DNA from: Tigriopus japonicus | Taxonomy: Eukaryota; Arthropoda; Copepoda; Harpacticoida; Harpacticidae | Assembly (NCBI GenBank): GCA_010645155.1 | Contig: CM021315.1 | Location: 1,055,245-1,119,244, forward strand | DNA length: 64,000 nucleotides | Direction: 5' to 3' | Shown here: positions 49,801 through 62,393 of the stretch, piece after piece | Position numbering within the stretch: position 1 is the stretch's first letter | Layout of the letters: each line of letters opens with the position of its first letter | Made by a program: the position numbers and the translations under genes | The notes under the pieces: generated by a model | Databases searched by the model: none | Told to the model about the DNA's origin: nothing | What the model saw: the letters and a program-made list of their open reading frames with translations, nothing else

Positions 49801-52800
49801 TTGGAAGAACTTTTGTGGCAGTTCCAATTTCAATTGAAGATCTTGTGCATATTAAATGCACACATCAATGAACTCCAGGGTTAAATTTCTTTTTCCTCAT
49901 TCGTGTGCAGAGTTAAATTGCTTTGGAACCATGATGTGAATTATTTCTGTGAAAGTTTTTTTATCTATTGATTGATGAAAAATGGTTGAAATTTTTCATT
50001 TGAGAGTGGACGCCAGTCGGAATGAAAGTGAAAACAAAATATTGAGGAAAAAGACAAAAAACGGGGAAATGATTTTCCATAGAACAAATTGCTTTATTAC
50101 TTGAGGCACAAATTTGCAACAAATAATTAGTGCACATTTTTGCATATTGAACTTGCCTTTGTATTTCTTAAAGTTTTTGCTCAGACAGAGCGAAACCCAA
50201 TTGGCTTTTTCTTGGGGGTTATTTAGTATCTTCCGTTTTGGACTCTCATCTTGCCAACTTACTTTTGGTTGCTTTCTGCCAGGTATAGATCCATCCACAC
50301 ACGAATCTTTTGAATAAGCACAAAAAATCACAATATAATTATTTTCGCGTTAATTTTAGCCCCAGGAGCAGAGTTATACACAACATCAAAATTAGATTAC
50401 TCGAGCAGTAAGAGTCATGGAATTTTCAATTTCGAAACAAAACTATTGAGACGGTAAATCTGTATTTATTAGAAACTATATAAATGAAATGCTCAAGGGG
50501 CCTGATTTTGAAAAGTTTGATGCAAAATAAATGACAGCAAACGAAAGCACAACTTGACCTTCAACCCAAGAACCATATTCATACCATTTCAAGTACCACA
50601 AAACCTTGCCTGTTGAGAAAAAAAAAATATGCGTTCCATCAGGCCGAGGAACACGTGTTTCACTAGCGAGAAACCCACCTCGATGATGGATATTGGTACA
50701 ATGGAGGTGGAACCACTATGTCATTCGTAGAGTTCTTCCATGACCCCCCAATTTTCCACTTTAACCGCCACCAACCACCCGAAGTGTTCCAATATATTGG
50801 CCCTTGGCGGCCAGCCAACTCGTCGCCAGACGCAATCATGAGATGAATGACCTTGTTCCAGGCCCAGCCCAACTTGGGCCACTCATCAGAGACCAATCTA
50901 TATTCGACTACTAAGCACTACTTATCGTAACTAACTCACACATGGGTTATTCTTGGCTCCAACCATGATGTATGAGAAGCAGGTTTAGGTTGGCAGTTTG
51001 GGCGTGGAGTCGATGGGTCATGCTTCATTTCACCTTCAGATAGATGACCCACCATTTCATACCATGGCCCCAGTGCACCTCATAATGGACAGGTGCAGCA
51101 GCAGCGGCAACAGCACTATCAAACCACTGGATAAGGAGAATAAATCGACGTCGAAGATCAAAGATTGTGATCCTCTTTCAGACAAGGAAGGCACCGAAGG
51201 CGAGCTCTTTCATTCTACTTTCTCTCTTCTCACGCTAGGTCCGTTGGAATTTGCCAAAATGGTTCGTTCCACGGGGTCTTAAAGTCTGCCTGAGGTGGGG
51301 AGCAAACGCTTTTGGATGAATCATGTTTTGTGGTCTTTATCATCCGCCGCACACGGCCTTCTGTTATGGACATTGATTGGATATGTTGCCCCAAATAAAC
51401 GAGCCAATGTGAGTTCATCCAAACTGGAAGCGCACTACCAACCACGAATACAGAGAGGACCCTGGTCCTTCAGGGAGAAGCTCGGTTGGTTGACCATTAT
51501 CTACAATACATGGGTTGTTCGTGATCCTAAAGGGCCGAGGATAGTGATAAACTGATAATGGAGGATATTTGCTGTCTCATTCACGCAGAGTGGCATCCAG
51601 GCAGGAGTCAGATAAGAGGCAACGACTTCGAGCACTCCCAAATAAATTAGCTACTTAAAAAAATGTGAGCCTTCAGACCCCTTGGATAAGTGTGCATTTT
51701 GTGTGTGTTTGTGTCTGTTCTTGAGTAAGAACGCCCATTTTCTTATTTCGGTCCAAGTCACACAAATCCTTTTAGGACAAAATTAAGTGCGGAGAAAACT
51801 TCTCCGTCATTTCCGGCCCAAACGAGAAGTAGTCCGGGATCTTTCGAAGGGTTTACTTGGCGTTGGTTTCAGTACGTACGAAGTTGTTCCTTGCCAACTG
51901 GACTTGGTTGAGCGTAGGACATGTTGGTTCGCACTTCCACGTCCACTACTTGTACACCTACTCCGACTACTAGTACTTCTTAGACTTGTCCCATAACTAT
52001 GTCGTACGGATCCTCGCGTACAAATGCTCGAGTAGTGTGGCCAAGCAAGGACCATCAAGGGTGACAAGAAGTAGCACATGAGCAGACTTTTTCTTTGCCA
52101 TGACCTTAAAGGCCAACCGGACAGGGAATAAGTGAGAGAGAAAGAGAGAGAAGGAACGAAAGAAAGAAAGTAGGAAAGAAGGAGGGAAGGCCGAGGACCT
52201 AGAAAGAAGAAAAGTTTTGAGGTCCTCAAAGTGTCAATAAAATGGCACCTCTCACTCAAGTCAGGCGTGTGGCGTAATGAACGGACCGACCTGATGGGGG
52301 AGTGGTCGTGCGACCTTCAGCCTTGGTGGTGGTTGACTGGCTCGTTGGCTGGTTCTTCTTCGTGGGTTCCCAGACCCCAAAGATCTTCTTCTTTTGGAAG
52401 GGAAACCAGACGACTGAAAACTTTCTCCCTCCTCAAACACTCTGGGCATATCATCTCAATGTTCCGGGAACATCATCCCTGGAAGTAGTCATTTGAAGGA
52501 AAAGTATTATTCCGCACATGGTGCCCATTGCTCCATGAGGCCTAGGGTCAAATGGGACAACGGTTCCACTTCTAGATTGTTTTCATATGCCCACTGTTCA
52601 ATCTCGACCGAAAATCTTGGTCCTCGATGATGTTATTGCGTTTGATGGAACAAGTGTCCTAGAAAAGGGTTTAGAATGCTACATGATCTGGGGATATAGA
52701 GACGAAGATGGGCCGAGGGGACCTAAAAGAGGAAATGACACCAGAGACGAAGAAGAAGAAGAAGAAGACACCACTCGAGTTTCATTTCCTTGATCTCCGA

Positions 52801-55800
52801 TGGAGGACCAGAGAGATCACGATGACGACGGCCTTCTTTTCCCGTGGATCTTCCTCCGTCACGTTGTCTTGAAGAGAGAGAGAGCTCAAGCAGCCTAAGT
52901 ACAACGATAAAACTGGCGTCAAGTCTAGGAACCAACCCTACGACAACATCAAGTTGACAAGGAAATCAAGGCCAGCTTGGCTCAAGTTTTCAGAGAAGGA
53001 TCCAACGACTATTACAATAGCGATGGTACGAACGTGGATAGAGTTAGAAGAAAGTGTGGAACAAAACTTGCATCTGCATTTAAAGTGCACTTTTGCCTCC
53101 CAAATGGGCATTGTTGGTTTGGCTTCAATTTGTTTGGCCACTTCCCTCTCCAAAGGGAGTAATAACGAATTGAAATGGAATTGAACCGAGTTCCAGGAAC
53201 TCGCTCCCTTCTTCTGTTCCCTTTTTTACATAGGCGCAAGGAGTTTTCCAACCAATCTACTTTATTCCTGTTCGACCTCCGGATTCAATTAGGCTTCAAA
53301 CTGGGACACAAAGGCTGTTTCTATCTTTACAGGCAAACTGTGCTCTGGTTTGCCATCCACCAGTGATTTCGAGCTGACAGAGACCGAGTTCAATCACCAG
53401 TCAAGGCACTATTAATGAACTTCTGAGTGAGAGTGGCTGCCACATTGGAACGGCTCTCTCATGTCGTTGTTGGAACCAAATGACTCTCATTTGAAGGTTC
53501 CACTTCATGCTCCATGATATTTCCGCTTCTTCTCTCCCCAAGGGGTTATGGATCACAAAATCCACTACTCAAGACCGGAGATGCTGTGGATAGGGAGACA
53601 CCTTGTCTTCCTTTTCAGAAATGCCTATTTTGCACACGAAAAACAAAACATCCGTGCATTGAAATTGATATTTTGTCAAAACTGAAGACGAGAAAAATTA
53701 CTGTCAACATATTGCTTTATTTTTTTTACAAAGAATTATTCTTATTATCAACGATTTTCTTTCCTAAATGTACAGAATGTTTTGGTCAGCGGCAAAAATT
53801 TTCTTATTTTAAGAATGATTCTAATATCAAGTGTTCTTTATTCAACTTTGACTCCTTCTTCAATTCATTTTTCTTGTTGCATTAATGTTTGTGAAAATGC
53901 AAATGGCCAGGCCAAACACTTCCAAGCGTCTAATTTTCAAGTTGGACAAACAACAATGGAAAGAGACTGGCCAACTAAAATCAAACTATGGACGTGCCAC
54001 ACCTTGACACACAAGCCATGCATGAAGAGAGACATTCAATTTGAATACCACATTCACTTCCAACACAATGAGTTCCTCTCCTCTGCAGGTCATTTACATG
54101 ATTCAAAACTTAATGATGCTCAATTTGACAATAAAACGGACGAATGAACCTAAAATCCAAGAGGTTTTTTGTCCCATTTACTACTAACGACCACGAACCC
54201 TTTGACTTTTTGAGCGACTGTGACAAAGATGAAAGCATCAGATTTTGATCACCCCTCAGAAGAAGGAACGCGATGGGGTTGTGTTCTGTCTGTTCCGCTT
54301 TGTGAAAGGCTCATTCGGTTCCAATCGTTTTTATACCAATAACAGAAAACAAGAACCAATATCCTAGACACTGCACGAGTACGTACTTGACCATGGCCAT
54401 GGTGCCAAATTGGTCTTAAAGGCCCCAACGTGAACATTGGGGCAGGATCTTGAACGAGGACTGGTGGTTTAAGAGCCCAAAGATCATTGACAACCACCTC
54501 CACCACCACCAAAACCGACCGATCGTCCTCTTGAATCATCGTCAAGATGCCGTCTCAGGTTCCAGACCAGCTCAAGGTCACGAAACCATCCTCCTGTGCT
54601 CGACAACAACATGATTGGGAGAGTGAGAGTGAGTGATGCTAAGGCCGAACCCTTCTGGAAACTCATTGCTTGAATGGACCACGGGACAGAACGACTTGGA
54701 GTTATGTTCCATTTGGGAGATTGTTCCTGACAAAGTGAGAACAATTTAAATTGAAAATCTAACTTTGGCCTCGAGCAGCCACCAGAGCTGAAGAAGAGAA
54801 GGAGACAGAGAAGGATTGGGAGAAAGTGTGGAAGAAGAAGAAGACCCTCAGGCTTTTGGCAAGGATTGACAGTGGCATCAATTTGAGACATCAGTCTTCA
54901 CTCCCGCAAATTGGAACACCTTCAAATCAAGGCAAGCCATTCAAACTGCCAGAAATATATTCACTTCACTTCCTTCCATCTTAGCAAACCCTAGCGATAA
55001 ACCCCATCAGCATCATCCCTTGGGCGATTGGATTTCCCTCTGGTTCTCAAAACTCCACGATGAGCCAGCCCTTAAATCAAGCAGGAAGAAGTCATTAATA
55101 AAATGAGGCGCCAAGAGCGTTCCAAAGAGCTTGTTCCACAACGATGAGGGCGGTGTTTGGACTAGGTTCCAATTTGTTCCTCGTGTCTTTGTCTTTGTCT
55201 AGTACTAGGAGTCGGTGGTAGTGGCACCATTTCCACTTCTCATCGTAATAGCAATGGTCCTTGGTGCTGGAGGATGGTAGCAAGTTTTTTGAAAGTTTGC
55301 TCGTGATTTTGAACAAGACTAGGCGGAACAGAGCGAGTGAGTGGTGGTTTCTGGGATCGAACGAACAAGGACAGCCATTTCAGAGATAAACGAGCAAAGA
55401 AATTGGCAAAAGTTTTCTCCAACGCTTTGGTGGACTCGTGGCACACTCTGTACCTGTCTTGGACAAGTGATCTACTAGGTTGTTACCCTTTCTTAATGTC
55501 CAGTTCTTGGACAATTGGCGCGTTATTTCGGCGTATTTTTGTTTTGGTTTGTCAACTACTTCTTAAAGTGTGAATGGCGATAAAAACACGCCTTCCGTTC
55601 CTGACTCGTTGGTCCAACAATTTGATAAATGTTGCGAGTCTTAAAACAGTATTTCTTCTTTAGCATGGATCATTTTAGAAGCTAACGAATGTATCTGGTT
55701 TTAGGCCATTATTTAAGTAACAAATCTCTTGAGTAATCGAATGTATTTGCCAAAATGGATCTGTTCTTGGAAAAAAGAAGTGGAACAACGGAGAGAAACC

Positions 55801-58132
55801 CAACAATGGTTGTGAGGATCGATGAAAAGTAAGTTAAGATATCATCCATTTCCTTGTTCATACATATAAAATGCACAGATTTTTCGAAAGTTATTCCCAA
55901 TTGTACTTTGATTAAAAAACTGCAAATAATGGTCTAAAAAATTGAGTAAACACTTGATCAGATCTGCAAAGGCCTGCCCTTAAGAGGTAATCTGGATCCA
56001 TAAAATACACAAACATCGTGAACTGTAGTAAATATAACTCAATGAACCAAATGACTTACGAGCAAAGCGCAAAAACACTAGTTATATAATACATCAAGGC
56101 AAAACGGGCAAATTCTCAGATGTTGGGACTATGATTGCTTTGAAATTGTTATGTCTTAAAATTGATTTAATTCATTTTTTGATTGCATATTGCGTAGCCC
56201 AAAAGTGACGGAATTTCTTATTTGGTACAAAGTATTGTGAAAAGACCCCTACTTTTCTCGTTAATGCAACCAAAAAGTCGCTTTGACATTTTGTTTCGTC
56301 ATAAACCACTGATAAAGTATATGGAACGTTAAATATGGACTACCCTGTATATTGAAGCTCAACAAAGGTTTCCAAATGTCAATTGAGAAGAAAGTAAGTT
56401 GACCATTATGAGAATACCGTAAAAGATGGCACCCAAGACAAGATGTGCTGATTTTTTTGTGTTAAAATTGAATAGCTATTAATCAAATTTGAAAATTTGA
56501 GTCATAATTTGAAAAAAGTCTTTTGGTTTTCGACGGGTCGAAAACGGATGAACAGAAAACACAATATTTTCAAATACAGGTGTTATTCAATTTCATGCCC
56601 CAAGTCATTTAAGATACTATTTTGCGCCATGGAAATCTAAAGCCCATCTTGACATGATGCACTGACTCAATCTGAAAATGATTGACAAAGAGTCCCATAC
56701 TTATGGCAATTTCTTCCTAAGGATGTTATTTTTGGGTAATCATTCAAAAAGCCCTGTGCTATTGTTACGTAGGAACGGATCAAAGTGAACATGTGCCACA
56801 CTTGTGCATCAATATCACTTATTTTGGCTATAAATGAAACAAAATTGACTAAAGGCACTCAAAGGCTCAATTAGGAGTTCTATTGGACCCTGATTTGTAC
56901 CACGGATTGATGGCAACAAAAGGTTGTGTTGTGTTATCGGCTTTTGCGGATGGACTTTCCAAAGACGAAATCCTTGTGAGTACGTAGAGAGGCCGCCAAA
57001 GACGCAGAAATCGAGGGGAGGTGTGTGTGTTTTGGCAGAGAAACTCCTCAAAACAAAGTTTATGGAATAGTTGAGAAATTGGCAAAGTTTTTGAAAGGCT
57101 CTTCCAAGAAAGCCTTTCCAGATTGAAGGGGTGAGTAATACTGCCTTGTTCCTAGGTCTTCGTATGCCAGTCACAAGTGTGTGATGCCCGAGAGTTTACC
57201 TGAAAACGCCTCTCGTCCAGCCAAACTTCGGCAAGTGTGAATGAGCAGTTTCAAAATTGGTCCATGCCCTTTTATTTCACTTTGACCGAGATCCCAAATG
57301 CAAGAGGCCCTCGAGAAGGAATGGGCAATACTTGAAATCAGAATGCTTCTACGTAAGTATTAGTCTTAAAAACCTACTGGCGTTCGCAGATCTTTTAGGA
57401 AAGATGGGCATGCTCGAATCAGTATTCACTTTCAACGTTGGGAACCCAAATCTTGCTATACATTTTCCATGAGCCACGAATGAAGGAATGTGCGCGCTTT
57501 GCTTCTTTATGAGGGAACTCAAACCTGTTTGAGCTTTGAACTCGTCCCATTAAAAGTCGCTTTGAATTTCCATTTTTCTCAACAGATTCGCAAGAAAAGA
57601 AAGCCTGCACCAATCCGTTCGTTCCACCCACTCGGTGGGCCTTAAAGGCACAAATGCTTTTAGGGGTCGATGTTCCACGGATTTGCCTATCATTTCCAGA
57701 GGGAGGACCAAGGGAACTTGTGGAGGGAGGAAATGGGACACACACAAAACGGCGAAGAAGCGCAAAACGCACACTGGCGTTCCAACTGAATTCTTTTTGG
57801 CAGCATGAAATGTGTCCCAAGGCGAGATCAAGGTCACTCACGCCATGAATGGAACAAGAAACGAAGATCAGACGACGTTCCAGCTCCAGAAGGGTACGAG
57901 GGTTTGAAAGTACAAACAAATCAAGAATCAATTTGAAGAGGCGTCCATTCAAATGTCCTTAGAAAGTTACGTTACTAAATTTGAAATGGTCCACAAGCGA
58001 AGATGTGCGCTCAATGTAGTGGATGGAACCAAAATGCTAACAGTATGAATTTTGCTTTAGATTAGGAATGCCAAGACCGAAATTGGATATTCGCTATAAA
58101 CTGTAGAGTTTTAAAGAAAAATAAAAAGAACT
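46867..58132. other. intergenic, no recognised gene
   Basis: More than 11 kb with only short overlapping frames on both strands. I recognise no domain, splice-supported exon chain or RNA gene. A GAA microsatellite occurs at 52749-52768 and ATATC/CATAT repeats near 47998-48020. Confidence 0.4.
52749..52768. repeat. GAA microsatellite
   Basis: Consecutive GAA triplets encode a run of glutamates in the plus frame. Simple-sequence DNA. Confidence 0.85.
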
Positions 58133-58597
58133 ACCGGGTGCGTAAGAAGTCCCTGGGGCAGTCCCGAACCCCATCTTCATGGACCTGCCCAAGTCGAACT
58201 ACGGACCCTAGCCAAGTCAAACTTGAATATGTGATAGAATAGGGTTTTGTCCTCCCGTAGAAAAAGATCCGAGGTCGATCGGCCGTAGTACAAGCCCACC
58301 AGGTCCGCCGCGGTCTACGTCGGCAAAATTTGGCAGTGGTTGGCGCAGAACCCCCCGTTCTTGATCTGGATGAAGTTGACCATGTTGAGTAGTACCTCGT
58401 ATGAAAGCTATTACCTTGAGGAACAAGACGCTGGTATTAGTTTTTGGCTGGGTTAAATGTAACAAAAAATATATTGAATTTTCATCCGGGGTTATTTTTC
58501 AAAAAAATACGTACAAAAAAGTAAACAAAGGGGGCTTTGCCGATCGACTCCTTGAAGTTATTGAGCAAGTAGGACTGTCGAAGGGCTTCCAAATAGT
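58133..58597 (-). mobile_element. possible 3' flank of a Tc1/mariner-type element
   Basis: The block starts TACCGGGTGCGTAAG, the same terminal motif as at about 31173 and 34423 in the opposite direction: TA followed by CCGGGTG, suitable as a TA duplication plus inverted terminus. The GC-rich sequence to about 58400 differs from its AT-rich neighbours and lies just 3' of the transposase fragment. I cannot read a coherent protein from it. Confidence 0.4.
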
Positions 58598-58885
58598 CTA
58601 TTTTTCGAACACTCCGCCCTCCGCCGCAATACACCGCTCCAGCCTGGCCCTAAACCTGCGGCACGTGCTCCTGACGTAGTCCACGGTCATGGCGCCCCAC
58701 TCGCGCTCCACGGCGGCCTTCATGGCGTCGATGGACTCGTGGTAGACGTCGTTGGCCCTCTTGTCGACGTGGTCCCACACGCTGAAGTCCAGGGGGTTCA
58801 GGTTACAGGAGTTTGGGGGCCAAATCCCCTTGGACCAGAACCCCCTGGATCCCAGCTTCGACTCCAGGTAAGCCAGGTTTAGGGT
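58598..58885 (-). pseudogene. Tc1/mariner-superfamily transposase, C-terminal fragment (95 codons)
   Basis: The minus frame reads YLESKLGSRGFW, then IWPPNSCNLNPLDFSVW, and ends ARLERCIAAEGGVFEK before TAG. This is the C-terminal part of IS630/Tc1/mariner-type DD(E/D) transposases, where WPPNSPDLNPLDY-x-x-W carries the third catalytic Asp. Here the Asp of NPLD is kept, but the preceding SPDLN has become SCNLN. The following helix R-A-x-x-x-x-x-x-S-I-D-A-M-K and C-x-x-F-x-x-R-L-x-x-C-I-A-A-x-G-G are typical of maT-like members. An in-frame stop lies directly upstream and the two other catalytic residues are missing, so it is a 5'-truncated relic. The fragment is GC-rich (many CTG, GCC, GTG codons), in contrast to the flanking DNA, which suggests fairly recent insertion. 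Confidence 0.85.
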
Positions 58886-60430
58886 CTAATAATAATCTTA
58901 TTTTTTCTCGTATATCTTTGTAGTATGGTATTATTTTTTTCCGTAACAAAAAGGACTTGGATTTCGCTACGTCGAGATCCTTGCCAAAATGTATGACCTT
59001 TATAGACCAACATTTCGCGATGATCCGCCAATGGAATAGCTTGCTTTGATGAGATACCATCTCATTTTTCGTCAAACATGTGCTCAAACTCTCTCCTTTA
59101 TGAGCATGAAATCTGACCGGGGCCTTTTTTGCCAGCTTCTTTGCCCGGAAGTATCTGTTTTGAGCCTTTCCAAACTGGCCTTTCTTCCCAAGAATGCGTT
59201 GTTATCAAGCCTATTTTGCCATGTTGACACTCCCAATTTGCGTCCAAACACTTGGTGCCAAAAGTTTGATGAAACGAGTTGAGCTCATCTTATGATACAT
59301 ACGAAATAAGAAAGACTTTGGGCATAATCGTAAACCCCACTCACAATTTTTAATTACTAGCCTTCCATTCAGAAACCTGAACGTCTTGGAATTAGTTGTC
59401 AAATGGAACCACGAGTTGGTCGGAGGTGGTCCTTTTATTGGACTTTTCTCCATTGGCCTTCAGCCTCTTGAAGAGGGAATCTAGAATCTCATATCCAGTT
59501 GAAACGTCTTCAGCTTTGGCCCGCTGCTTTTATCTCTCTTTACTTCCTGCGTTTGTGCCCGTTCCTTCATGTTGCTAAAGTGGGAACAGTGGGAACCGTC
59601 GGTCTCCAACGACTGACACATTCTAACTGCCGTTTCTTTGCTTGATCGTGGCCCACGACTTGTGGGCCTTCTTTCAGAAGTAGACCCTTTGATCATTCTC
59701 AATTATAGCACGACGAATTACTGTTCAACCACTCAGGAACCAACAAACCAACCAACGACTTGGAGCTACTAACCTAGTTCCAGAATCTTGTTCCAACAAG
59801 GATTCCGAATGGAATCAAGTTAGGTACAGGCCGATGGCTTGCTATTCTCCGAAAGAAATAAAAAAAACCGATTTGGATACGCGCTTAAATGATCAAATCA
59901 GGACACACACTTTTGATCTAGTTATGTCCAATTTTTTGTCAAGGATATGACGTTGGAAAATACGAAGATTTGGCAGTATTGAGTTCCATAGCGGAGCTTT
60001 TCTATCTTTAACATTTTGTAGGGATGCTTTGACATTGAACCAAAGCCTATTTGACTGGAATCTTTCGATAAAACGAGTCAAGATCCAGTACTGCGAAAAA
60101 TTATTTGCACTTTTGAAATTCACTTAACCTTTTGACATCGACGCAGACTTTTTCGGTCCAAAATATCTGACTTTGTCAGTTGGAAATTGAGCTTCAAACC
60201 TGAATGATTGAATGCCTCATGTCATGGCTCATGAGGACATGAGGCACATCATGCGATGTGCCATACTCTAAAACCCCTAACACGATTGATCGAATCGACT
60301 TTCATCGAAATAAAATTTTTCAATCAAACGAGCCTCCTTCACATCCATTCAGACCAGATTAATCATTGATTGGACAATTTTCCTCCTCACGTTTTAGAAC
60401 AGTTAATTTTTGACGCGACCTTTCACTCAC
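58886..60430. other. intergenic, no recognised gene
   Basis: Short frames only. A minus frame at 59893-60123 (WNSILPNLR) faintly recalls retrotransposon C-termini but not enough to call. A tandem pair of hairpins lies at 60214-60262. Confidence 0.35.
60214..60262. repeat. two adjoining perfect hairpins
   Basis: TGCCTCATGTC (60214-60224) pairs with GACATGAGGCA (60237-60247), an 11-bp stem. GCACATCATGCGATGTGC (60245-60262) follows as a second near-perfect palindrome sharing the GCA. Function unknown. Confidence 0.7.
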
Positions 60431-60720
60431 ATGATGCAGGTTATAGAATAATTCAAGGAACTTCATGAATGCATCAGGGCCAATTTTAAAGCAAACAGTC
60501 GTAGCGTAAGGGTTGAAGCATTCACCAACCCAATCTCGGGCTTGCCGAGTCCTAGTGACTTGTGGTATTGATTTATATGCAGTATTCACGGCTTTGACAG
60601 TATAAATGGGCGAACCTGCGGTCATTCCCGAGGGTGAGGCAATAATAATACCTGTTAATTGAGCGGCAATATCCCCACAAAGTGGACAGCTTTTATCAGA
60701 TCGAAGCTGAGTTCTGACTC
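60431..60720 (-). CDS. unidentified internal exon candidate (96 codons)
   Basis: On the minus strand the acceptor TTGCTTTGTTTTCAG precedes 60720 and a strong donor, GTGAGT, follows 60431. The 290 bases between are open in one frame. The peptide begins VRTQLRSDKSCPLCGD, contains RDWVGECFNPYATTVCF and ends LELFYNLHH. It looks protein-like in composition, with a CPLC cysteine pair and two further cysteines that might bind metal. I do not recognise the family. Phases are 2 bases at the 5' side and 0 at the 3' side. If the donor is not used, the frame runs on to a stop at 60359 and could be a terminal exon. No partner exon was identified with certainty; a mobile-element ORF is an alternative. Confidence 0.35.
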
Positions 60721-61304
60721 CTGAAAACAAAGCAAGTCCCATCCTGGGTTTACGTTGGTAGCGTCACAATTCGAGACGGAGGGATCGAACCCATCAACCC
60801 GAGCATATGCAATCAACTTCCTTCACTTCCAGGCTTGTTTTGCCAGTATCAATATTGAGTGGATCTTACACAAAAATTATGAATGGACGGACAGTTTTTT
60901 TGTGGTTGGTTGCTGATTAAAAAAATGGATTTTCCTGTCAATAAATGTATATGATGCTTAAATTATTAATTAATTATATTTGGTCTAATAACGATCAACG
61001 ATTTTTCAATCGATTTTTGGACTTTTAGATAACTTATTCATATTTAATAGCATGTTGTCCCAATTGATAATTTAAAAAACAAAAACAAACTCAGGAAACA
61101 TGCTCATTTCTTAGATATGAGAAAATCCAATAATTCATATGTGCGAGCATTACTGGGTTTTCTCCAACGTGAACGGATAAGACCAACCCTGATCACTACC
61201 TTTGATATTTTTGCATACCAAAACGCAAAAAAGAAAAAAGCAAACTATTCTCCAAAACGTCATCAAAAAACAACTCATTTTCCAGAGTTAGATAATAAGT
61301 TTCG

Positions 61305-61529
61305 TCAGGAGTCCAATGGACCATTGGTGAATTTTCGTTTGTGAATAACGTTAATTTCATCGAAAGTTATTCGTGGGTACTCGAGGCCCGTTAATCTGAC
61401 TTGATTCAAATATACTCCAGCTTTTTGAATTAGGCGCGTTAACATGCGGCGGCCTTCTGCCGTCTTCATCTTCCTGTAAGGTTCCAAGTCCTCGGGTTTG
61501 GGCCATTCATCTTCCGTCAGAGGCCAAGG
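61305..61529 (-). CDS. unidentified coding-like segment (up to 74 codons)
   Basis: The minus frame reads PLTEDEWPKPEDLEPYRKMK, then TAEGRRMLTRLIQKAG, in a GC-rich island inside AT-rich DNA. The charged, balanced composition resembles a real protein or a transposon ORF rather than random translation. No start codon or clear acceptor is seen at the upstream edge (a stop is at 61530-61532). A possible donor is AATCAA/GTCAGA near 61402. It lies upstream of the exon candidate at 60431-60720 on the same strand, but the phases do not obviously join. Family unknown. Confidence 0.3.
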   Translation of the reverse strand, partial: PWPLTEDEWPKPEDLEPYRKMKTAEGRRMLTRLIQKAGVYLNQVRLTGLEYPRITFDEINVIHKRKFTNGPLDS

Positions 61530-62393
61530 TCATCTCCCACAACAAGATTAGGCGCAAAGACGCCATTGACTGGGCAGAAGAACAAGATGAAGAAAAAAAC
61601 ATGGTTGATTATTGGGATCAAAGAACTTTCACAGGCCTCTTCTTTCCGTTCATTCTTGTCCCATTCAAAGAACCTTTCATCGATCATGAGACATGAGACA
61701 TTGTTTCACTAACCGAATATTCTGGGATCACTTTTTCCCCATACTCTAAAAGAGGTTCTATCTAAGCGCTTTCGGGGAGAACAGGTCGATTGTTGAGGTA
61801 AATTGAAAGTATAATAGAAGCATAGCTAGAAACTCAAAAGAAGCAATGAAAAACGCAGGTTTTGTAGCAAAACGTGCATGATTATTTCTACTCCATCTCA
61901 TTTGCTTCTTTTATGTTTCTAGATATGCTTCTAATATACTTCCAAACTACCTCAGCAACCGACCTATGAGCTCAAATGTTTCAAGCCTGTTTTAAGCCTG
62001 TTAGAGAATATCTAACCAAACTTTGGGTTAAACATCCATTAAAAAGAAATTGATATTCATATGGCGTGATTTTTGAAGCCTGAAAACGTTAAAAAGACTC
62101 AAAAAGGGTTTAAGTCAATTGATGTACAGTAGTATGCTTCAACGACTCCAAGCACAAAACATATGACCTTTTATCAGTTTCAGTTTCAATTTGAGCTATG
62201 CCCACCAAAAATGTGAGTATATTCGTGCTTGCACCAAAAAGAATGAAGTTATGGGGAGAAAACTTGAAATCTTTGCTTTGTAATTCGAGGAGCTTTGTGA
62301 AAGACAGGATTATTTCTGATATCCTAAATGTGTATTTTGTTTGGCCTGTTTTCTTTGTCAATAGGAAATCTTAACGAATATTACTTATGTTTA

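Noticed and set aside
59893..60123. Minus frame with KAPLWNSILPNLR, possibly a retrotransposon C-terminus
   Set aside because: The similarity is limited to a few residues and nothing upstream continues the pattern.
60780..60810. GGGTTCGATCCC on the minus strand, resembling a tRNA T-arm
   Set aside because: No matching acceptor, D or anticodon arms are present; it is an isolated B-box-like motif.
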